This document shows, piece after piece, positions 52,282 through 61,704 of a stretch of DNA of 64,000 nucleotides. This DNA is from Halomonas eurihalina (GTDB taxonomy: Bacteria > Pseudomonadota > Gammaproteobacteria > Pseudomonadales > Halomonadaceae): NCBI RefSeq assembly GCF_008274785.1, contig NZ_VTPU01000002.1:183426-247425 (forward strand), written 5' to 3'. The notes beneath the pieces are model-generated. The model saw nothing but the letters and a program-made list of their open reading frames with translations. It did not search any database and was not told where the DNA came from. A program made the translations under genes and the position numbers. Every line of letters starts with the position of its first letter. Position 1 is the first letter of the stretch.

Positions 52282-52967
52282 CGTGTCTCCTGTTCGGATG
52301 TCCTGCGTAGCATGGGGCCGATGGGATAGGCGCAGGAGGCTTCCTGGTTGCCGGGATCATTCACCCCTCTTGATACAGGAAAAGCGCCCAACAGTTCCTC
52401 CGGGGCGGATGTCAGTTGCTGGCGGGCGTCGGCGGTCGGCGTCTGTGGGTCGAGCCAGCGGATCGCGTCGTTGGCGTCGATCACCGCCGGTAGCCTGTCG
52501 CTCAGCGGGGCGAGCAGGGCAGGGCTGGGTACCGTGATCAGTGCCAGCGAATCGTTGTATTCGGTGAGGGTGGTATGGAAACGGCACCAGAGGCCGGCCA
52601 GCAGCAGGGGGCCGCGATCGATCCGGGTGACCAGATAGGGCTGCTTGGCTCGGGGCATGGGCCGCCAGACGTAGACGCCGCCGACCGGTACCAGGCAACG
52701 ACGAGCCGCGAAGGCGTCGCGAAACATGGCGCGGGATTCCAGCGACTCTGCCCGTGCGCAGTGGGGCGCGTGGTCGAGTACCTTGAGCCAGGGTGGTGTT
52801 AGCCCCCAGAAAGCCCGGCTCAATCGTGGCCGCCCCGCCTCCAGGCGGATCAGGGGCAGGGGTTGCCGAGGCGCGAGATTGGTGCCCGTGAGTGGTACTT
52901 CGTCTGCCACCAGTTCCGGCAGCAGGCGATCGAGGGCGAAAGGCGGAATGTAGAGTCGGCCGGCCAT
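52278..52967 (-). CDS. SRAP (YedK/HMCES) family protein lacking catalytic residues
   Basis: A 229-residue protein with the SRAP fold signature (RRCLVPVGGVYVW, SLALITVPSPALL). By alignment from memory with E. coli YedK, catalytic Cys2 is Ala (MAGRL instead of MCGRF), Asn75 is Cys, Glu105 is Val (GGVYVW for GWFEW) and His160 is Ser. YedK and HMCES crosslink to abasic sites through Cys2, so this copy cannot use that chemistry. It has a good GGAGG before the ATG and is coupled to the protease gene, so it looks expressed, not decayed. It may still bind single-stranded DNA. Confidence 0.8.
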   Translation of the reverse strand: MAGRLYIPPFALDRLLPELVADEVPLTGTNLAPRQPLPLIRLEAGRPRLSRAFWGLTPPWLKVLDHAPHCARAESLESRAMFRDAFAARRCLVPVGGVYVWRPMPRAKQPYLVTRIDRGPLLLAGLWCRFHTTLTEYNDSLALITVPSPALLAPLSDRLPAVIDANDAIRWLDPQTPTADARQQLTSAPEELLGAFPVSRGVNDPGNQEASCAYPIGPMLRRTSEQETR

Positions 52968-53154
52968 GAGACCTCCGGGATGTGGTGCATCAGGGTAACC
53001 AAGACACCGAGGCGAGAAAAGCGACTGTGATCGCCGGACTTGCGTTGCTCCACAGGAACGATATGCTATCGGAAACAGTGTTCGCTTCCAGGCGTGCTCG
53101 ATTCCGTATGGCTGGCGCGCTCCACTGTTCTTTCCATACCCCGCGAGGAAGCCG

Positions 53155-53772
53155 ATGGCTCGACCCAGACAGCATGCCCCCGAGACGCTTCATGCCCAGG
53201 TCATGGCAGCCTGTGACGCCTGGCTGCAGGAGCGCCCGGTACACACGCTGTCGTTGCGCTCCCTGGCCCGTGAGATCGGCTGCGCGCCGAGCACGCTGCT
53301 CAAGCTCTACGGCAGCTTCAACAACCTCCTGCAGCACGTCAATATCGAATCGCTGGGCCGTTTGCGCGTCGCTATCGACCCGCTGCTCAGCGATGGTACG
53401 CCGGAGCAGCGTCTCAAGGCGCTGGCGCTGGCCTACTGGGAGTTTGCGCGCCGTGATCCCTACCGTTGGCAACTGCTGTTCGATTATCCCCTGGCTCAGG
53501 AAGGGGAGCTGGATCGTCGCCAGAGCGACATGATCGAAGCCCTGTTCCTGCGTGTGGAGAATACTCTGAAGGAGCATCAGCCGGCGCTGGACGACATGCA
53601 GGCGCGTCGCCTGGGGCGCACGCTGTGGGGCAGTGTGCATGGTCTGGTGCAGCTCGGGCTCAATGAACGCTTGGGCTATTGGCAGAGCGAGCCGCTGGAA
53701 GTCGAGGAGCTCCTCAATCAGTTGTCGACCACCATGCTGGCTGGCCTGAAGACGCCACCCGAAGCGCCGTGA
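53155..53772 (+). CDS. TetR-family regulator with WHG C-terminal domain
   Basis: A 205-residue regulator. The helix-turn-helix (residues ~12-60; LAREIGCAPSTLLKLYGSFNNLL) is followed by a WHG-type domain (LTYWEFARRDPYRW-like, then LWGSVHGL). The stop overlaps the GTG start of the acyltransferase gene, so it probably regulates its own operon in response to a lipid-like or acyl ligand. Divergent from the SRAP-like gene across 187 bp. Confidence 0.87.
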   Translation: MARPRQHAPETLHAQVMAACDAWLQERPVHTLSLRSLAREIGCAPSTLLKLYGSFNNLLQHVNIESLGRLRVAIDPLLSDGTPEQRLKALALAYWEFARRDPYRWQLLFDYPLAQEGELDRRQSDMIEALFLRVENTLKEHQPALDDMQARRLGRTLWGSVHGLVQLGLNERLGYWQSEPLEVEELLNQLSTTMLAGLKTPPEAP

Positions 53773-54479
53773 CGCCTCTGACGACATGGGGCGCGCCGCT
53801 GCTGGCACTGGCGGCGCTGCTCTGGTGGATAGCCCGCTCGCCGCGCACCCTGATCCGGCGGATGGTGTTCATGACGGTGCACCTGATGTATCGCATGCGC
53901 TTCCAGGGACGCCGCCATATTCCGGCTCATGGCCCTGCTCTGGTCGTCTGCAATCATGTCGGCTTCGTGGATGCCCTGGTGATCGGCGGAGCCAGTCCGC
54001 GTCCGCTGCGTTTCATGATGGATCGCCCCATCTATGAATCCCGGTGGTTGAACTGGCTGTTCCGCTTGGTGGGTGCGATCCCCGTCGATTCCGATCGTCG
54101 CGACCCGGGCGGCTTGCGACGCGCTCTCGAACAGGTCAGTCAGGCTCTGCGTGATGGCGAGGTGGTGATGCTGTTCCCCGAAGGGCGTCTGACCCCCGAC
54201 GGCGAGGTTCAGCCCTTTCGGCGCGGTCTGGAATTGATTCTGGCCAGGGATGCGGTGCCCGTGGTGCCGGCCGGCCTGGCCGGTCTGTGGGGCTCCTGGA
54301 CATCGCATTGCAACGGTCCGGCATTGAGCAAGTTCCCGCGCCGCTTCCGGGCACGGGTCGCGCTGTATTTCGGGGAGCCGGTACCGCCCGAGGAGGCTGA
54401 GCGCGGCCGCATCGAGACCCGGGTGCGAGCCCTCAAGGCTGAGGCGGATGCCTGGGTGGAGAGCGGTCGACGCGTCTAG
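53769..54479 (+). CDS. PlsC-like 1-acylglycerol-phosphate acyltransferase
   Basis: A 236-residue protein. A hydrophobic N-terminus (about residues 5-20) precedes the acyltransferase domain with NHVGFVD (an NHx4D motif) and FPEGRLT (the EGTR-like motif), then VPAGL. It transfers fatty acyl groups to glycerol-phosphate or related acceptors at the inner membrane. It starts at a GTG that overlaps the TetR stop. It converges with the CorC-type gene 18 bp downstream. Confidence 0.87.
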   Translation: MTPLTTWGAPLLALAALLWWIARSPRTLIRRMVFMTVHLMYRMRFQGRRHIPAHGPALVVCNHVGFVDALVIGGASPRPLRFMMDRPIYESRWLNWLFRLVGAIPVDSDRRDPGGLRRALEQVSQALRDGEVVMLFPEGRLTPDGEVQPFRRGLELILARDAVPVVPAGLAGLWGSWTSHCNGPALSKFPRRFRARVALYFGEPVPPEEAERGRIETRVRALKAEADAWVESGRRV

Positions 54480-54497
54480 GTATCTATGCGCAAGTGT

Positions 54498-55781
54498 CTA
54501 CGTGGTGGCTGCCGCGCGACGTACGACCTGCCAGCAGCGCGCCGCAGTGATCAGGTTGTCACGGACCTCGAGGATCTCCATGCGGATCGGCCTGATCTCC
54601 AGGCAGACGGGGCCGTCGGGAAAGGATTCCAGATGTTCCAGGATCAGGCCGTTGAGGGTCTTGGGGCCGTCGGTAGGAAGCTGCCAGCCCAGTGATTTGT
54701 TGATATCCCGGATGTTGGCGGTGCCGTCGATGACGTGGCTGCCGTCTTCCTGAGGGTGAATGTCCTGATTCTGGCTGGCCACGTCGGTGGTGAACTCGCC
54801 GACGATTTCCTCGAGGATGTCCTCCAGGGTCACCAGTCCTTCCACATCCCCGTATTCATCGACCACGATGCCGATGCGGCGTTTCTGCTTCTGGAAGTTG
54901 AGCAACTGGGTATGCAGTGGCGTCGATTCCGGAATGAAATAGGGTTCCCGGGCCTCCTGCACGATGGCCGCCTTGGTCACTTCGGGGCGCGACAGGAAGC
55001 GGGCCGCGTTGCGCAGGTGCAGCATGCCGATGATGTTGTTGATGTCGCCCTTGAAGATCGGCATCCGGGTATGCTGGCTGGTGCGTATCTGGGTGAGAAT
55101 GTCCTCCAGATCGTCATCGAGGTCGATGCCTGAGACCTCGTGGTGGGGCACCATGATGTCGTTGACCGTGACATTCTCGAGATCGAGGATCGAGACCAGC
55201 ATGGCCTGGTGGCGGCTCGGTACCAGCGGGCCTGCTTCGTGGACCACGGTGCGCAGCTCGTCTCGGGTCAGGTTGTCCCCGTCACCCTCGATGTTTTTCA
55301 CGCCGAGCAGGCGCAGCAGACCGTTGGAGATGGCATTGACCAGCCAGACCAGCGGGTAGAGCAGCTTGAGCAGCGGCTCCAGTATCACCGAGGCCGGATA
55401 GGCGATGCGCTCGGGTCTCACCGCGGCATAGGTCTTGGGCGTGACCTCGGAGAAGATCAGGATCGTGATGGTCAGCAGGGTGGTGGCGACTGCCGGCCCG
55501 GTGACATCGCCAAAGAAGTGGATGGCGATGATGGTGGCAATGGACGCCGCCAGGTTGTTGACGAAGTTGTTGCCGATCAGGATGACACCGATCAGGCGGT
55601 CGGGACGACTGAGCAGGCGCATCACGCGCTGGGCACGACTCTCACCACTATTGGCCCGATGGCTAAGGCGATAGCGGTTGATCGACATCATGCCGGTCTC
55701 GGAACTGGAGAAGAAAGCGGAAAGGCAGATAAGCAGCAGCAGTAGGCCGAACAGCAATCCCAAAGGGAAATCGTCGTTCAA
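54498..55781 (-). CDS. CorC/HlyC-type transporter (DUF21 and CBS domains)
   Basis: A 427-residue inner-membrane protein of the YfjD/UPF0053 type. The N-terminal DUF21 domain has three to four helices (FFSSSETGMMSINRYRL, IGNNFVNNLAA, EVTPKTYA). A CBS pair follows (about residues 200-320; VPHHEVSGID and GIVVDEYGDVEGLVTLEDILEE). A C-terminal CorC_HlyC domain ends the protein. The family is linked to Mg2+ or Co2+ efflux and, in some species, cytosolic pH control. Same strand as the CcsA-type gene, 68 bp downstream of it. Confidence 0.88.
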   Translation of the reverse strand: MNDDFPLGLLFGLLLLLICLSAFFSSSETGMMSINRYRLSHRANSGESRAQRVMRLLSRPDRLIGVILIGNNFVNNLAASIATIIAIHFFGDVTGPAVATTLLTITILIFSEVTPKTYAAVRPERIAYPASVILEPLLKLLYPLVWLVNAISNGLLRLLGVKNIEGDGDNLTRDELRTVVHEAGPLVPSRHQAMLVSILDLENVTVNDIMVPHHEVSGIDLDDDLEDILTQIRTSQHTRMPIFKGDINNIIGMLHLRNAARFLSRPEVTKAAIVQEAREPYFIPESTPLHTQLLNFQKQKRRIGIVVDEYGDVEGLVTLEDILEEIVGEFTTDVASQNQDIHPQEDGSHVIDGTANIRDINKSLGWQLPTDGPKTLNGLILEHLESFPDGPVCLEIRPIRMEILEVRDNLITAARCWQVVRRAAATT

Positions 55782-55849
55782 GTCTAATGATCCTCAATCA
55801 CGGGTCAGGCTCGAGTTGTAGGGACTGGGCTGAACGCTGTCAAGGCGAT

Positions 55850-56650
55850 TCAGCCTCGCGCCAGCAAGACCTCGAGAACGAACTTGCTGCCGAAGTAGGC
55901 CAGCAGCAGTACCAGATAACCGACCAGAGTCCAGCGCACGGCACGCATACCGCGCCATCCCAGCCAGTGATGGCAGGTCAGCAGGGTGGCGAAGATCACC
56001 CAGGCGAGCAGCGACAGCACCGTCTTGTGCACCAGATGCTGGGCGAACATGTCCTCGACGAACACGAAGCCGCTGGCGATCGCCAGGCTCAGCAGGATGA
56101 TGCCGGCCCAGATCAGCTCGAACAGGATACGTTCCATGCTGGTCAGGGGCGGTAACGACTGCACCACGCCGCGGATGTGATGATGGCGAAGTGCCTGGTT
56201 CTGCACTCCGAGCAGGATCGCCTGGAAGGCGGCGATGGCCAGGAAAGCGAAAGCCAGCGCCGAGCTCAGGGCATGCAGGGCGATGCCCGGGGTCATGCCG
56301 GGATGGCGTTCGGGGCTCGGCAGGCCGACGGCCAGCAGCAAGGTGAGGCCGGCCAGCGGGAAGAGCCCGGTGGCCACGTTGAGCACCGGCTTGAACAGGC
56401 TGATCACCAGCAGTGTCAGGACCGCCAGGCCGCTGGCCAGCACCGCACTGGTGGACAGGCCAGGCAGCAAGGAGGCGCCCTGGTCGAGCAGGCCGACGGC
56501 GAGTGGCAGATGGCATAACAGCCCCAGCAGGCCGAAGCTGCGCACCAGTGCGCTGCGCGGTGGCACTCGACGGGCCAGGGTCAGACCCTGCCAGGAAGCG
56601 GCCGCGGTGTAGAGGATGAAGGCCATGACGGCAAGAGGGAGCGCGTGCAT
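55850..56650 (-). CDS. CcsA-type cytochrome c assembly protein (YpjD-like)
   Basis: A 266-residue protein with eight transmembrane helices. The C-terminal half has the family blocks ELIWAGIILLSLAIASG and the histidines HKTVLSL and CHHWLGWRG expected for haem handling. Such genes sit next to ffh in many gammaproteobacteria, as here. The name implies haem delivery, but the role of this lone member is not proven. Start MHALPLAVM is chosen; the site before it is weak. Confidence 0.83.
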   Translation of the reverse strand: MHALPLAVMAFILYTAAASWQGLTLARRVPPRSALVRSFGLLGLLCHLPLAVGLLDQGASLLPGLSTSAVLASGLAVLTLLVISLFKPVLNVATGLFPLAGLTLLLAVGLPSPERHPGMTPGIALHALSSALAFAFLAIAAFQAILLGVQNQALRHHHIRGVVQSLPPLTSMERILFELIWAGIILLSLAIASGFVFVEDMFAQHLVHKTVLSLLAWVIFATLLTCHHWLGWRGMRAVRWTLVGYLVLLLAYFGSKFVLEVLLARG

Positions 56651-56786
56651 CAATGCTATCCGTGCGCTTTCGCCAGCGCCTGGTGACATGAAATGGAACG
56701 CTCACTATACCGAATCGTCGCCATGCCTGACAGCCGCGCGCAAAAGATGACGGCGCTCACGCATGGAGACTCGCGGTCACAAGGCG

Positions 56787-56792
56787 TATAAT
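56787..56792 (+). promoter_or_regulatory. Consensus -10 element of ffh
   Basis: A perfect TATAAT 57 bp before the ffh start in the 198-bp divergent gap between the CcsA-type gene and ffh. The matching -35 is weak (TGGAGA at 17 bp). Confidence 0.6.
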
Positions 56793-56848
56793 TTTTGGCC
56801 ATTGCGGGGAAGTCATGGCTTCCCAGGCCATCGTATGTGGAGAGGCCC

Positions 56849-58264
56849 ATGTTCCAGAATCTCAGTGATCGTCTGTCCCAGACGCTCAAGTCCATCAAGG
56901 GTCAGGCTCGCCTGACCGAAGACAACGTCAAGGATACCCTGCGGGAAGTGCGCCGGGCCTTGCTCGAGGCCGATGTCGCCCTGCCGGTGGTCAAGGCATT
57001 TGTCGACCGCGTGCGCGAGCGCGCCGTGGGTCAGGAGGTATCCAAGAGCCTCTCGCCGGGCCAGCAGTTCGTCAAGATCGTCCAGCAGGAGCTCGAGGCG
57101 ATCATGGGCGAGGCCAACGAAGGCTTGGTGCTCAAGAGCTCGCCTTCCGTGGTGCTGATGGCCGGCCTGCAAGGCGCGGGCAAGACCACTTCGGTGGCCA
57201 AGCTGGCACGTTACCTGCGTGAGCGCGAGAAGAAGAAGGTGCTGGTGGTCTCGGCAGACGTCTACCGCCCGGCGGCGATCGACCAGCTAGAGACGCTCGC
57301 CAAGGAAGTGGACGTCGATTTCTTCCCCTCGAGCAGCGATCAGCAGCCGGTGGACATCGCCGAGGCGGCGATCAAGCATGCCAAGATACAGTTCCACGAC
57401 GTGGTGCTGGTCGATACCGCCGGCCGCCTGGCTATCGACGAGGCGATGATGGCGGAGATTCAGGCGCTCAATCGCGCCGTTTCGCCGGACGAGACGCTGT
57501 TCGTGGTCGATGCCATGACCGGCCAGGACGCCGCCAATACCGCCAAGGCATTCCACGAGGCGCTGCCACTGACCGGTGTGGTTCTCACCAAGACCGATGG
57601 CGACGCCCGTGGTGGTGCGGCCCTGTCGGTCCGCCACATTACCGGCAAGCCGATCAAGTTCATGGGCGTTGGCGAAAAAGTCGACGCCCTGGAACCCTTC
57701 CACCCCGACCGGGTCGCCTCACGCATTCTCGGCATGGGCGACGTGCTGTCGCTGATCGAGGAAGCCGAGCGCACCGTCGACAAGGGCAAGGCCGACAAAC
57801 TGGCCAAGAAGGTCAAGAAAGGCGACGGCTTCGACCTCGAGGATTTCCGTGACCAGCTGCAGCAGCTCAAGAAGATGGGCGGCATGGGCGGTCTGCTCGG
57901 CAAGCTACCGGGCATGGGCCAGATGGCCGAGATGGCCCAGGGGCCCGGGCCCGAGAAGGAGTTCGGCAAGCTCGAGGCATTGATCAACTCGATGACACCG
58001 AAAGAGCGTCGTCGCCCGGAGATCATCAATGGTTCGCGCAAGCGCCGCATCGCTGCCGGCGCCGGCTTGCAGGTGCCCGATCTCAATCGCCTGCTGAAGC
58101 AGCACAAGCAGATGCAGAAAATGATGAAGAAGGCCGGCAAGAAGGGTGGCATGCAGAAGATGATGCGTGGCATGCCGGGCATGATGGGCGGCGGCCAGGG
58201 AGGCCCTGGCGGGCCCGGTGGCCCGGGCGGCATGGGCGGTCCGGGCGGCATGCCCTGGCGCTGA
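56849..58264 (+). CDS. ffh: Signal recognition particle protein Ffh
   Basis: A 471-residue SRP54 homologue: N domain (residues 1-90), G domain with GLQGAGKTTS, DTAGRL and TKTDGDARGG, and a Met-rich M domain that binds 4.5S RNA and signal sequences. The C-terminus is drawn out in a Gly/Pro/Met tail (QGGPGGPGGPGGMGG), longer than usual. Start MFQNLSDRL has GGAGAGG 5 bp upstream. It directs membrane proteins to the translocon through FtsY. Confidence 0.97.
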   Translation: MFQNLSDRLSQTLKSIKGQARLTEDNVKDTLREVRRALLEADVALPVVKAFVDRVRERAVGQEVSKSLSPGQQFVKIVQQELEAIMGEANEGLVLKSSPSVVLMAGLQGAGKTTSVAKLARYLREREKKKVLVVSADVYRPAAIDQLETLAKEVDVDFFPSSSDQQPVDIAEAAIKHAKIQFHDVVLVDTAGRLAIDEAMMAEIQALNRAVSPDETLFVVDAMTGQDAANTAKAFHEALPLTGVVLTKTDGDARGGAALSVRHITGKPIKFMGVGEKVDALEPFHPDRVASRILGMGDVLSLIEEAERTVDKGKADKLAKKVKKGDGFDLEDFRDQLQQLKKMGGMGGLLGKLPGMGQMAEMAQGPGPEKEFGKLEALINSMTPKERRRPEIINGSRKRRIAAGAGLQVPDLNRLLKQHKQMQKMMKKAGKKGGMQKMMRGMPGMMGGGQGGPGGPGGPGGMGGPGGMPWR

Positions 58265-58289
58265 ACGTACCCTGAGTCGCGCAAAAAGG

Positions 58290-58318
58290 TTTCCAAGCCG
58301 GGGAGATTTCCGTAAAAT
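58290..58318 (+). promoter_or_regulatory. Promoter of the rpsP-rimM-trmD-rplS operon
   Basis: TTTCCA and TAAAAT are 17 bp apart (four and five of six). It lies 25 bp after the ffh stop and starts a leader of about 145 nt before rpsP. Confidence 0.55.
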
Positions 58319-58409
58319 GCTGCGTCTTCACTGGCAGGTCCGCGTCGAATCGCGGGCATCGTCGTGACCGAACGACTCGGCGACGGGTGTGAAACCGCCG
58401 CCGAACCGA

Positions 58410-58438
58410 TTGTCGAAGGGCGAGCCTTCGATCGACAA
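58410..58438 (+). promoter_or_regulatory. Stem-loop in the rpsP leader
   Basis: TTGTC-GAAGG pairs with CCTTC-GACAA with a GCGAG loop and a small bulge. It lies about 30 bases upstream of the rpsP start. It could take part in autogenous control of the ribosomal operon. The leader also contains other short GC-rich pairings. Confidence 0.45.
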
Positions 58439-58470
58439 CCTCCGTAAATCAACCGAAGGACAGTCAACGC

Positions 58471-58719
58471 ATGGTTACCATTCGTCTGGCACGAGGTGGC
58501 GCCAAGAAGCGTCCCTTCTACCATCTGACCGTGACCGATTCGCGCAAGTCGCGCGATGGTCGTTTCATCGAGCGCCTGGGCTTCTTTAACCCGGTGGCGC
58601 GTGGCCAGGAAGAGCGTCTGCGCATCGACCTGGACCGCATCAGCCAATGGCAGGAAAAGGGCGCACAGCTGTCCGACCGTGTCGCCGAGCTGGTCAAGGA
58701 AGCCCGCAAGCAGGCCTGA
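58471..58719 (+). CDS. rpsP: 30S ribosomal protein S16
   Basis: An 82-residue S16 with the family start [19 protein letters not shown] and the middle [12 protein letters not shown]. Normal length. A GAAGGA site precedes the ATG. First gene of the conserved S16-RimM-TrmD-L19 operon; it binds 16S rRNA during early 30S assembly. Confidence 0.97.
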   Translation: MVTIRLARGGAKKRPFYHLTVTDSRKSRDGRFIERLGFFNPVARGQEERLRIDLDRISQWQEKGAQLSDRVAELVKEARKQA

Positions 58720-58737
58720 GTCGCCTGACGCGAGTGC

Positions 58738-59310
58738 ATGGCCGATGCAGGGTCGATGATGAGCATGAATGCCGAGCGCAAGGCGCCTCCCGAGCATGTC
58801 GTACTGGGCAAGTTGACCAGCCCGTATGGCGTCAAGGGATGGCTGAAGGTGTATTCGTACACTAGCCCAATGGAGGGCATCCTCGACTACGGTGAGTGGG
58901 TGCTGCGCCTTCGGGGCGTCGAGTCGCGTTATCGACTCGCTCAAGGGCGCCTGCAGGGCAAGGGGCTGGTGGCCCGGCTCGAGGGTGTCGATGGCCGTGA
59001 TCAGGCCGAGGCACTGGCGGGCGCCGAGGTGCTGCTGCCCACGCCCGAATTGCCCGAGCTTCCCGAGGACGACGATTTCTACTGGTATCAGCTCGAGGGG
59101 CTTACCGTCGTGACCACCGAGGGCATCGCCCTGGGGCGCGTTGAATACCTCTTCGAGACCGGCGCCAACGACGTCATGGTCATCAAGGGGCGCGATGGCG
59201 AGAGCGTCGATACTCGCGAGCGCCTGTTGCCCTTCCTTCCCGACAAGGTCGTGAAGGAGGTGGATCTCGAGGTTGGCCGGATGATCGTCGACTGGGATCC
59301 GGCATTTTGA
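58738..59310 (+). CDS. rimM: Ribosome maturation factor RimM
   Basis: A 190-residue RimM: the N-terminal RimM barrel ([18 protein letters not shown]) followed by a PRC-like barrel ([13 protein letters not shown], then [19 protein letters not shown]). It helps mature the 30S head, working with S19. Several Met codons crowd the start (58738, 58756, 58759, 58765), and the exact one is unsure. Its stop overlaps or closely precedes trmD. Confidence 0.95.
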   Translation: MADAGSMMSMNAERKAPPEHVVLGKLTSPYGVKGWLKVYSYTSPMEGILDYGEWVLRLRGVESRYRLAQGRLQGKGLVARLEGVDGRDQAEALAGAEVLLPTPELPELPEDDDFYWYQLEGLTVVTTEGIALGRVEYLFETGANDVMVIKGRDGESVDTRERLLPFLPDKVVKEVDLEVGRMIVDWDPAF

Positions 59311-59327
59311 GTCGCAGCGACGCGGCG

Positions 59328-60104
59328 ATGTGGATTGGCGTCGTTTCCCTGTTTCCCGAGATGTTCGAGGCGCTGACGCGCCAGGGCGTGACAGGGCGGG
59401 CAGTGGAGAAGGGCCGCATCGACCTGGAATTCTGGAATCCCAGGGACTATGCCACCGATCGGCACCGCACCGTGGATGATCGCCCCTATGGTGGCGGTCC
59501 GGGCATGCTGATGAAGGTCGATACGCTGCGTGCGGCCATTCATGATGCGCGTTCGCGAGCGGAGATCGCCACCGGCCAGCGGCCGAAGGTGATCTATCTG
59601 TCTCCCCAGGGGCGCCGTCTCGACCAGCGCGGTGCCGGGGAGCTGGCGTCTGGCCCACCCCTGGTGGTGGTGGCCGGACGCTATGAAGGCATCGATGAGC
59701 GGGTGGTAGAAGCCGACATCGATGAGGAGTGGTCGATAGGCGACTATGTGCTCAGCGGCGGTGAGCTGCCGGCCATGGTGCTGATCGATGCCGCGGCAAG
59801 ACTGGTGCCCGGTGTGTTGGGACATCAGGACTCCGCGCTCGAGGACTCCTTCAACGACGGACTGCTGGATTGCCCGCACTATACCCGTCCTGAGGATGTC
59901 GAGGGGCGGCGGGTGCCGGAAGTGCTGCTCAGCGGCCACCACGGCGCCATCCGGCGCTGGCGTTTGAAGCAGTCGCTGGGGCGGACCTGGCTGAGGCGCC
60001 CCGACCTGCTGGAAGGCAGGACGTTGAACGACGAGCAATGTGAGCTGCTCGAGGAGTTCATCGAGGAATACGCCCCGACCGATAGTCGGGAAAATGCTGA
60101 ATAA
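59328..60104 (+). CDS. trmD: tRNA (guanine-N1-)-methyltransferase TrmD
   Basis: A 258-residue SPOUT methyltransferase with a deep trefoil knot. Blocks are [37 protein letters not shown] and [13 protein letters not shown]. It methylates G37 of tRNAs with a G at position 36 and prevents frameshifts. The ATG at 59328 matches the E. coli start. An in-frame TTG at 59307 overlaps the rimM stop and would add seven residues; coupling through it is possible. Confidence 0.95.
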   Translation: MWIGVVSLFPEMFEALTRQGVTGRAVEKGRIDLEFWNPRDYATDRHRTVDDRPYGGGPGMLMKVDTLRAAIHDARSRAEIATGQRPKVIYLSPQGRRLDQRGAGELASGPPLVVVAGRYEGIDERVVEADIDEEWSIGDYVLSGGELPAMVLIDAAARLVPGVLGHQDSALEDSFNDGLLDCPHYTRPEDVEGRRVPEVLLSGHHGAIRRWRLKQSLGRTWLRRPDLLEGRTLNDEQCELLEEFIEEYAPTDSRENAE

Positions 60105-60313
60105 CGTGTCGCGCGGGAATTGATTCACGCCGGCATTTAGGCAGGATTTCCCCAGGTCAGGGCGGAGGTGCAGGACGTGGCCCATCGAGGGCGACGGACC
60201 TGTGTCACCAACGACGCTCCCGTGCCTCGACTCGTTCGAGCGCCGGGATCACGACTCACCGGCCATCCACTGCCGGTCCGGTGGGTCACGTAATGTTATC
60301 GAGGAGTTTTGTC

Positions 60314-60670
60314 ATGAGTAGCAAGAACAAGGTGATCCAGGCGCTCGAAGCCGAGCAGATGAGCAAAGAGGTGCCGGAATTCGCCCCGGGCGATACCGTG
60401 GTCGTCCAGGTCAAGGTGAAGGAAGGTAACCGCGAGCGTCTCCAGGCCTTCGAAGGCGTGGTGATCGGCAAGCGTAACCGTGGCCTGAACTCAGCCTTCA
60501 CCGTGCGCAAGGTGTCCCACGGCGTTGGCGTCGAGCGGACCTTCCAGACCTACAGCCCGCTGGTCGACTCCATCAGCGTCAAGCGTCGCGGCGACGTTCG
60601 CCAGGCCAAGCTGTACTACCTCCGCGAGCGCAGCGGCAAGTCCGCCCGCATCAAGGAAAAGCTGGCCTGA
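60314..60670 (+). CDS. rplS: 50S ribosomal protein L19
   Basis: A 118-residue L19 beginning [16 protein letters not shown], with the [16 protein letters not shown] and [16 protein letters not shown] blocks. A GAGGAG lies 8 bp before the ATG; an earlier in-frame ATG is less likely. The preceding 209-bp gap contains GC-rich complementary segments (around 60270-60292) that may hide or pace translation. Located at the 30S-50S interface. Confidence 0.97.
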   Translation: MSSKNKVIQALEAEQMSKEVPEFAPGDTVVVQVKVKEGNRERLQAFEGVVIGKRNRGLNSAFTVRKVSHGVGVERTFQTYSPLVDSISVKRRGDVRQAKLYYLRERSGKSARIKEKLA

Positions 60671-60717
60671 GGCCCGCCTTCCGGGCATGACGGAGCCGAT
60701 GGCTCGCGTCTGACGAT

Positions 60718-60750
60718 ACCCCGTCACCGCACTTGCGGGGCGGGGTTTTT
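60718..60750 (+). terminator. Terminator of the rpsP-rplS operon
   Basis: ACCCCG...CCGC pairs with GCGG...CGGGGT and is followed by TTTTT. It lies 48 bases after the rplS stop. Confidence 0.85.
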
Positions 60751-60798
60751 CACGTTCAGGGACAAGCGCCGCCGGCGCGCACGCGAGGAACTGACAGC

Positions 60799-61701
60799 AT
60801 GTCGACCGCTCTTGACGACCCTGCCTTGATCGACGCCTTCCTCGACGGCCTGTGGCTGGAGCGAGGTGCCAGCGACAACACCCTGGCGGCCTATCGTCAT
60901 GATCTGCGAACCTGGCAGGCGCGGCTTGTCGAGCATGGTGCCACCTTGCTGGCGCCACCGCCGCAGGCGCTGCAGGAGTGGCTGGACGAGCGTCGCGAAG
61001 CGGGCTACAAGCTGCGCAGCAACGCCCGACTGCTGTCCAGCCTGAGGCGCTTCTATCATTGGGCGCTGGGCGAGGGCCGGATCGAACATGACCCCCTCGC
61101 CGAGGTCAGGCTGCCCAGGGTGACGCCTTCGCTACCCAATACGCTGGAGGAGAGCGAGGTGGAGCGCCTGCTCGAAGCGCCGGATGTCGACACTGAGCTG
61201 GGGCTGCGCGATCGCGCCATGCTAGAGGTGCTCTACGGTGCCGGGCTGCGGGTCACCGAACTGGTGGGGTTGACCACCGATGCCCTCAATCTGCGCCAGG
61301 GCGTGGTACGGGTGCGCGGCAAGGGCGACAAGGAGCGGTTGGTGCCACTCGGCGAGGAAGCCGTGGATTGGCTGTCACGCTACCTGCGCAGCGCTCGAGG
61401 CGCCTTGATGCGCGACGTGACGCGCCCCGCGCTATTTCCGGGGCGGGGTGACACCTGCCTGACCCGCCAGGCCTTCTGGTATCGTATCAAGGCGCATGCT
61501 CGAAGCGCCGGCATTGATCGCCCCCTTTCGCCGCACACCCTGCGACACGCCTTCGCCACCCATTTGTTGAATCATGGGGCCAATCTGCGTGTCGTACAGC
61601 TGCTGCTGGGACACAGTGACCTGTCGACCACGCAGATCTATACCCACGTGGCGCAGGTCCGGCTCGAGGCCCTGCACGCCGAACATCATCCCCGAGGCTG
61701 A
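60799..61701 (+). CDS. xerD: Site-specific tyrosine recombinase XerD
   Basis: A 300-residue recombinase. The N-terminal SAM-like domain (SDNTLAAYRHDL) precedes the catalytic domain with Arg in GAGLRVTEL, Lys in GKGDKERLVPL, HTLRH, GHSDLST and the nucleophile Tyr in QIYTHV. With XerC it resolves chromosome dimers at dif under FtsK control. It is followed 3 bp later by dsbC, the order typical of pseudomonads and Halomonadaceae. Confidence 0.95.
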   Translation: MSTALDDPALIDAFLDGLWLERGASDNTLAAYRHDLRTWQARLVEHGATLLAPPPQALQEWLDERREAGYKLRSNARLLSSLRRFYHWALGEGRIEHDPLAEVRLPRVTPSLPNTLEESEVERLLEAPDVDTELGLRDRAMLEVLYGAGLRVTELVGLTTDALNLRQGVVRVRGKGDKERLVPLGEEAVDWLSRYLRSARGALMRDVTRPALFPGRGDTCLTRQAFWYRIKAHARSAGIDRPLSPHTLRHAFATHLLNHGANLRVVQLLLGHSDLSTTQIYTHVAQVRLEALHAEHHPRG

Positions 61702-61704
61702 ATC

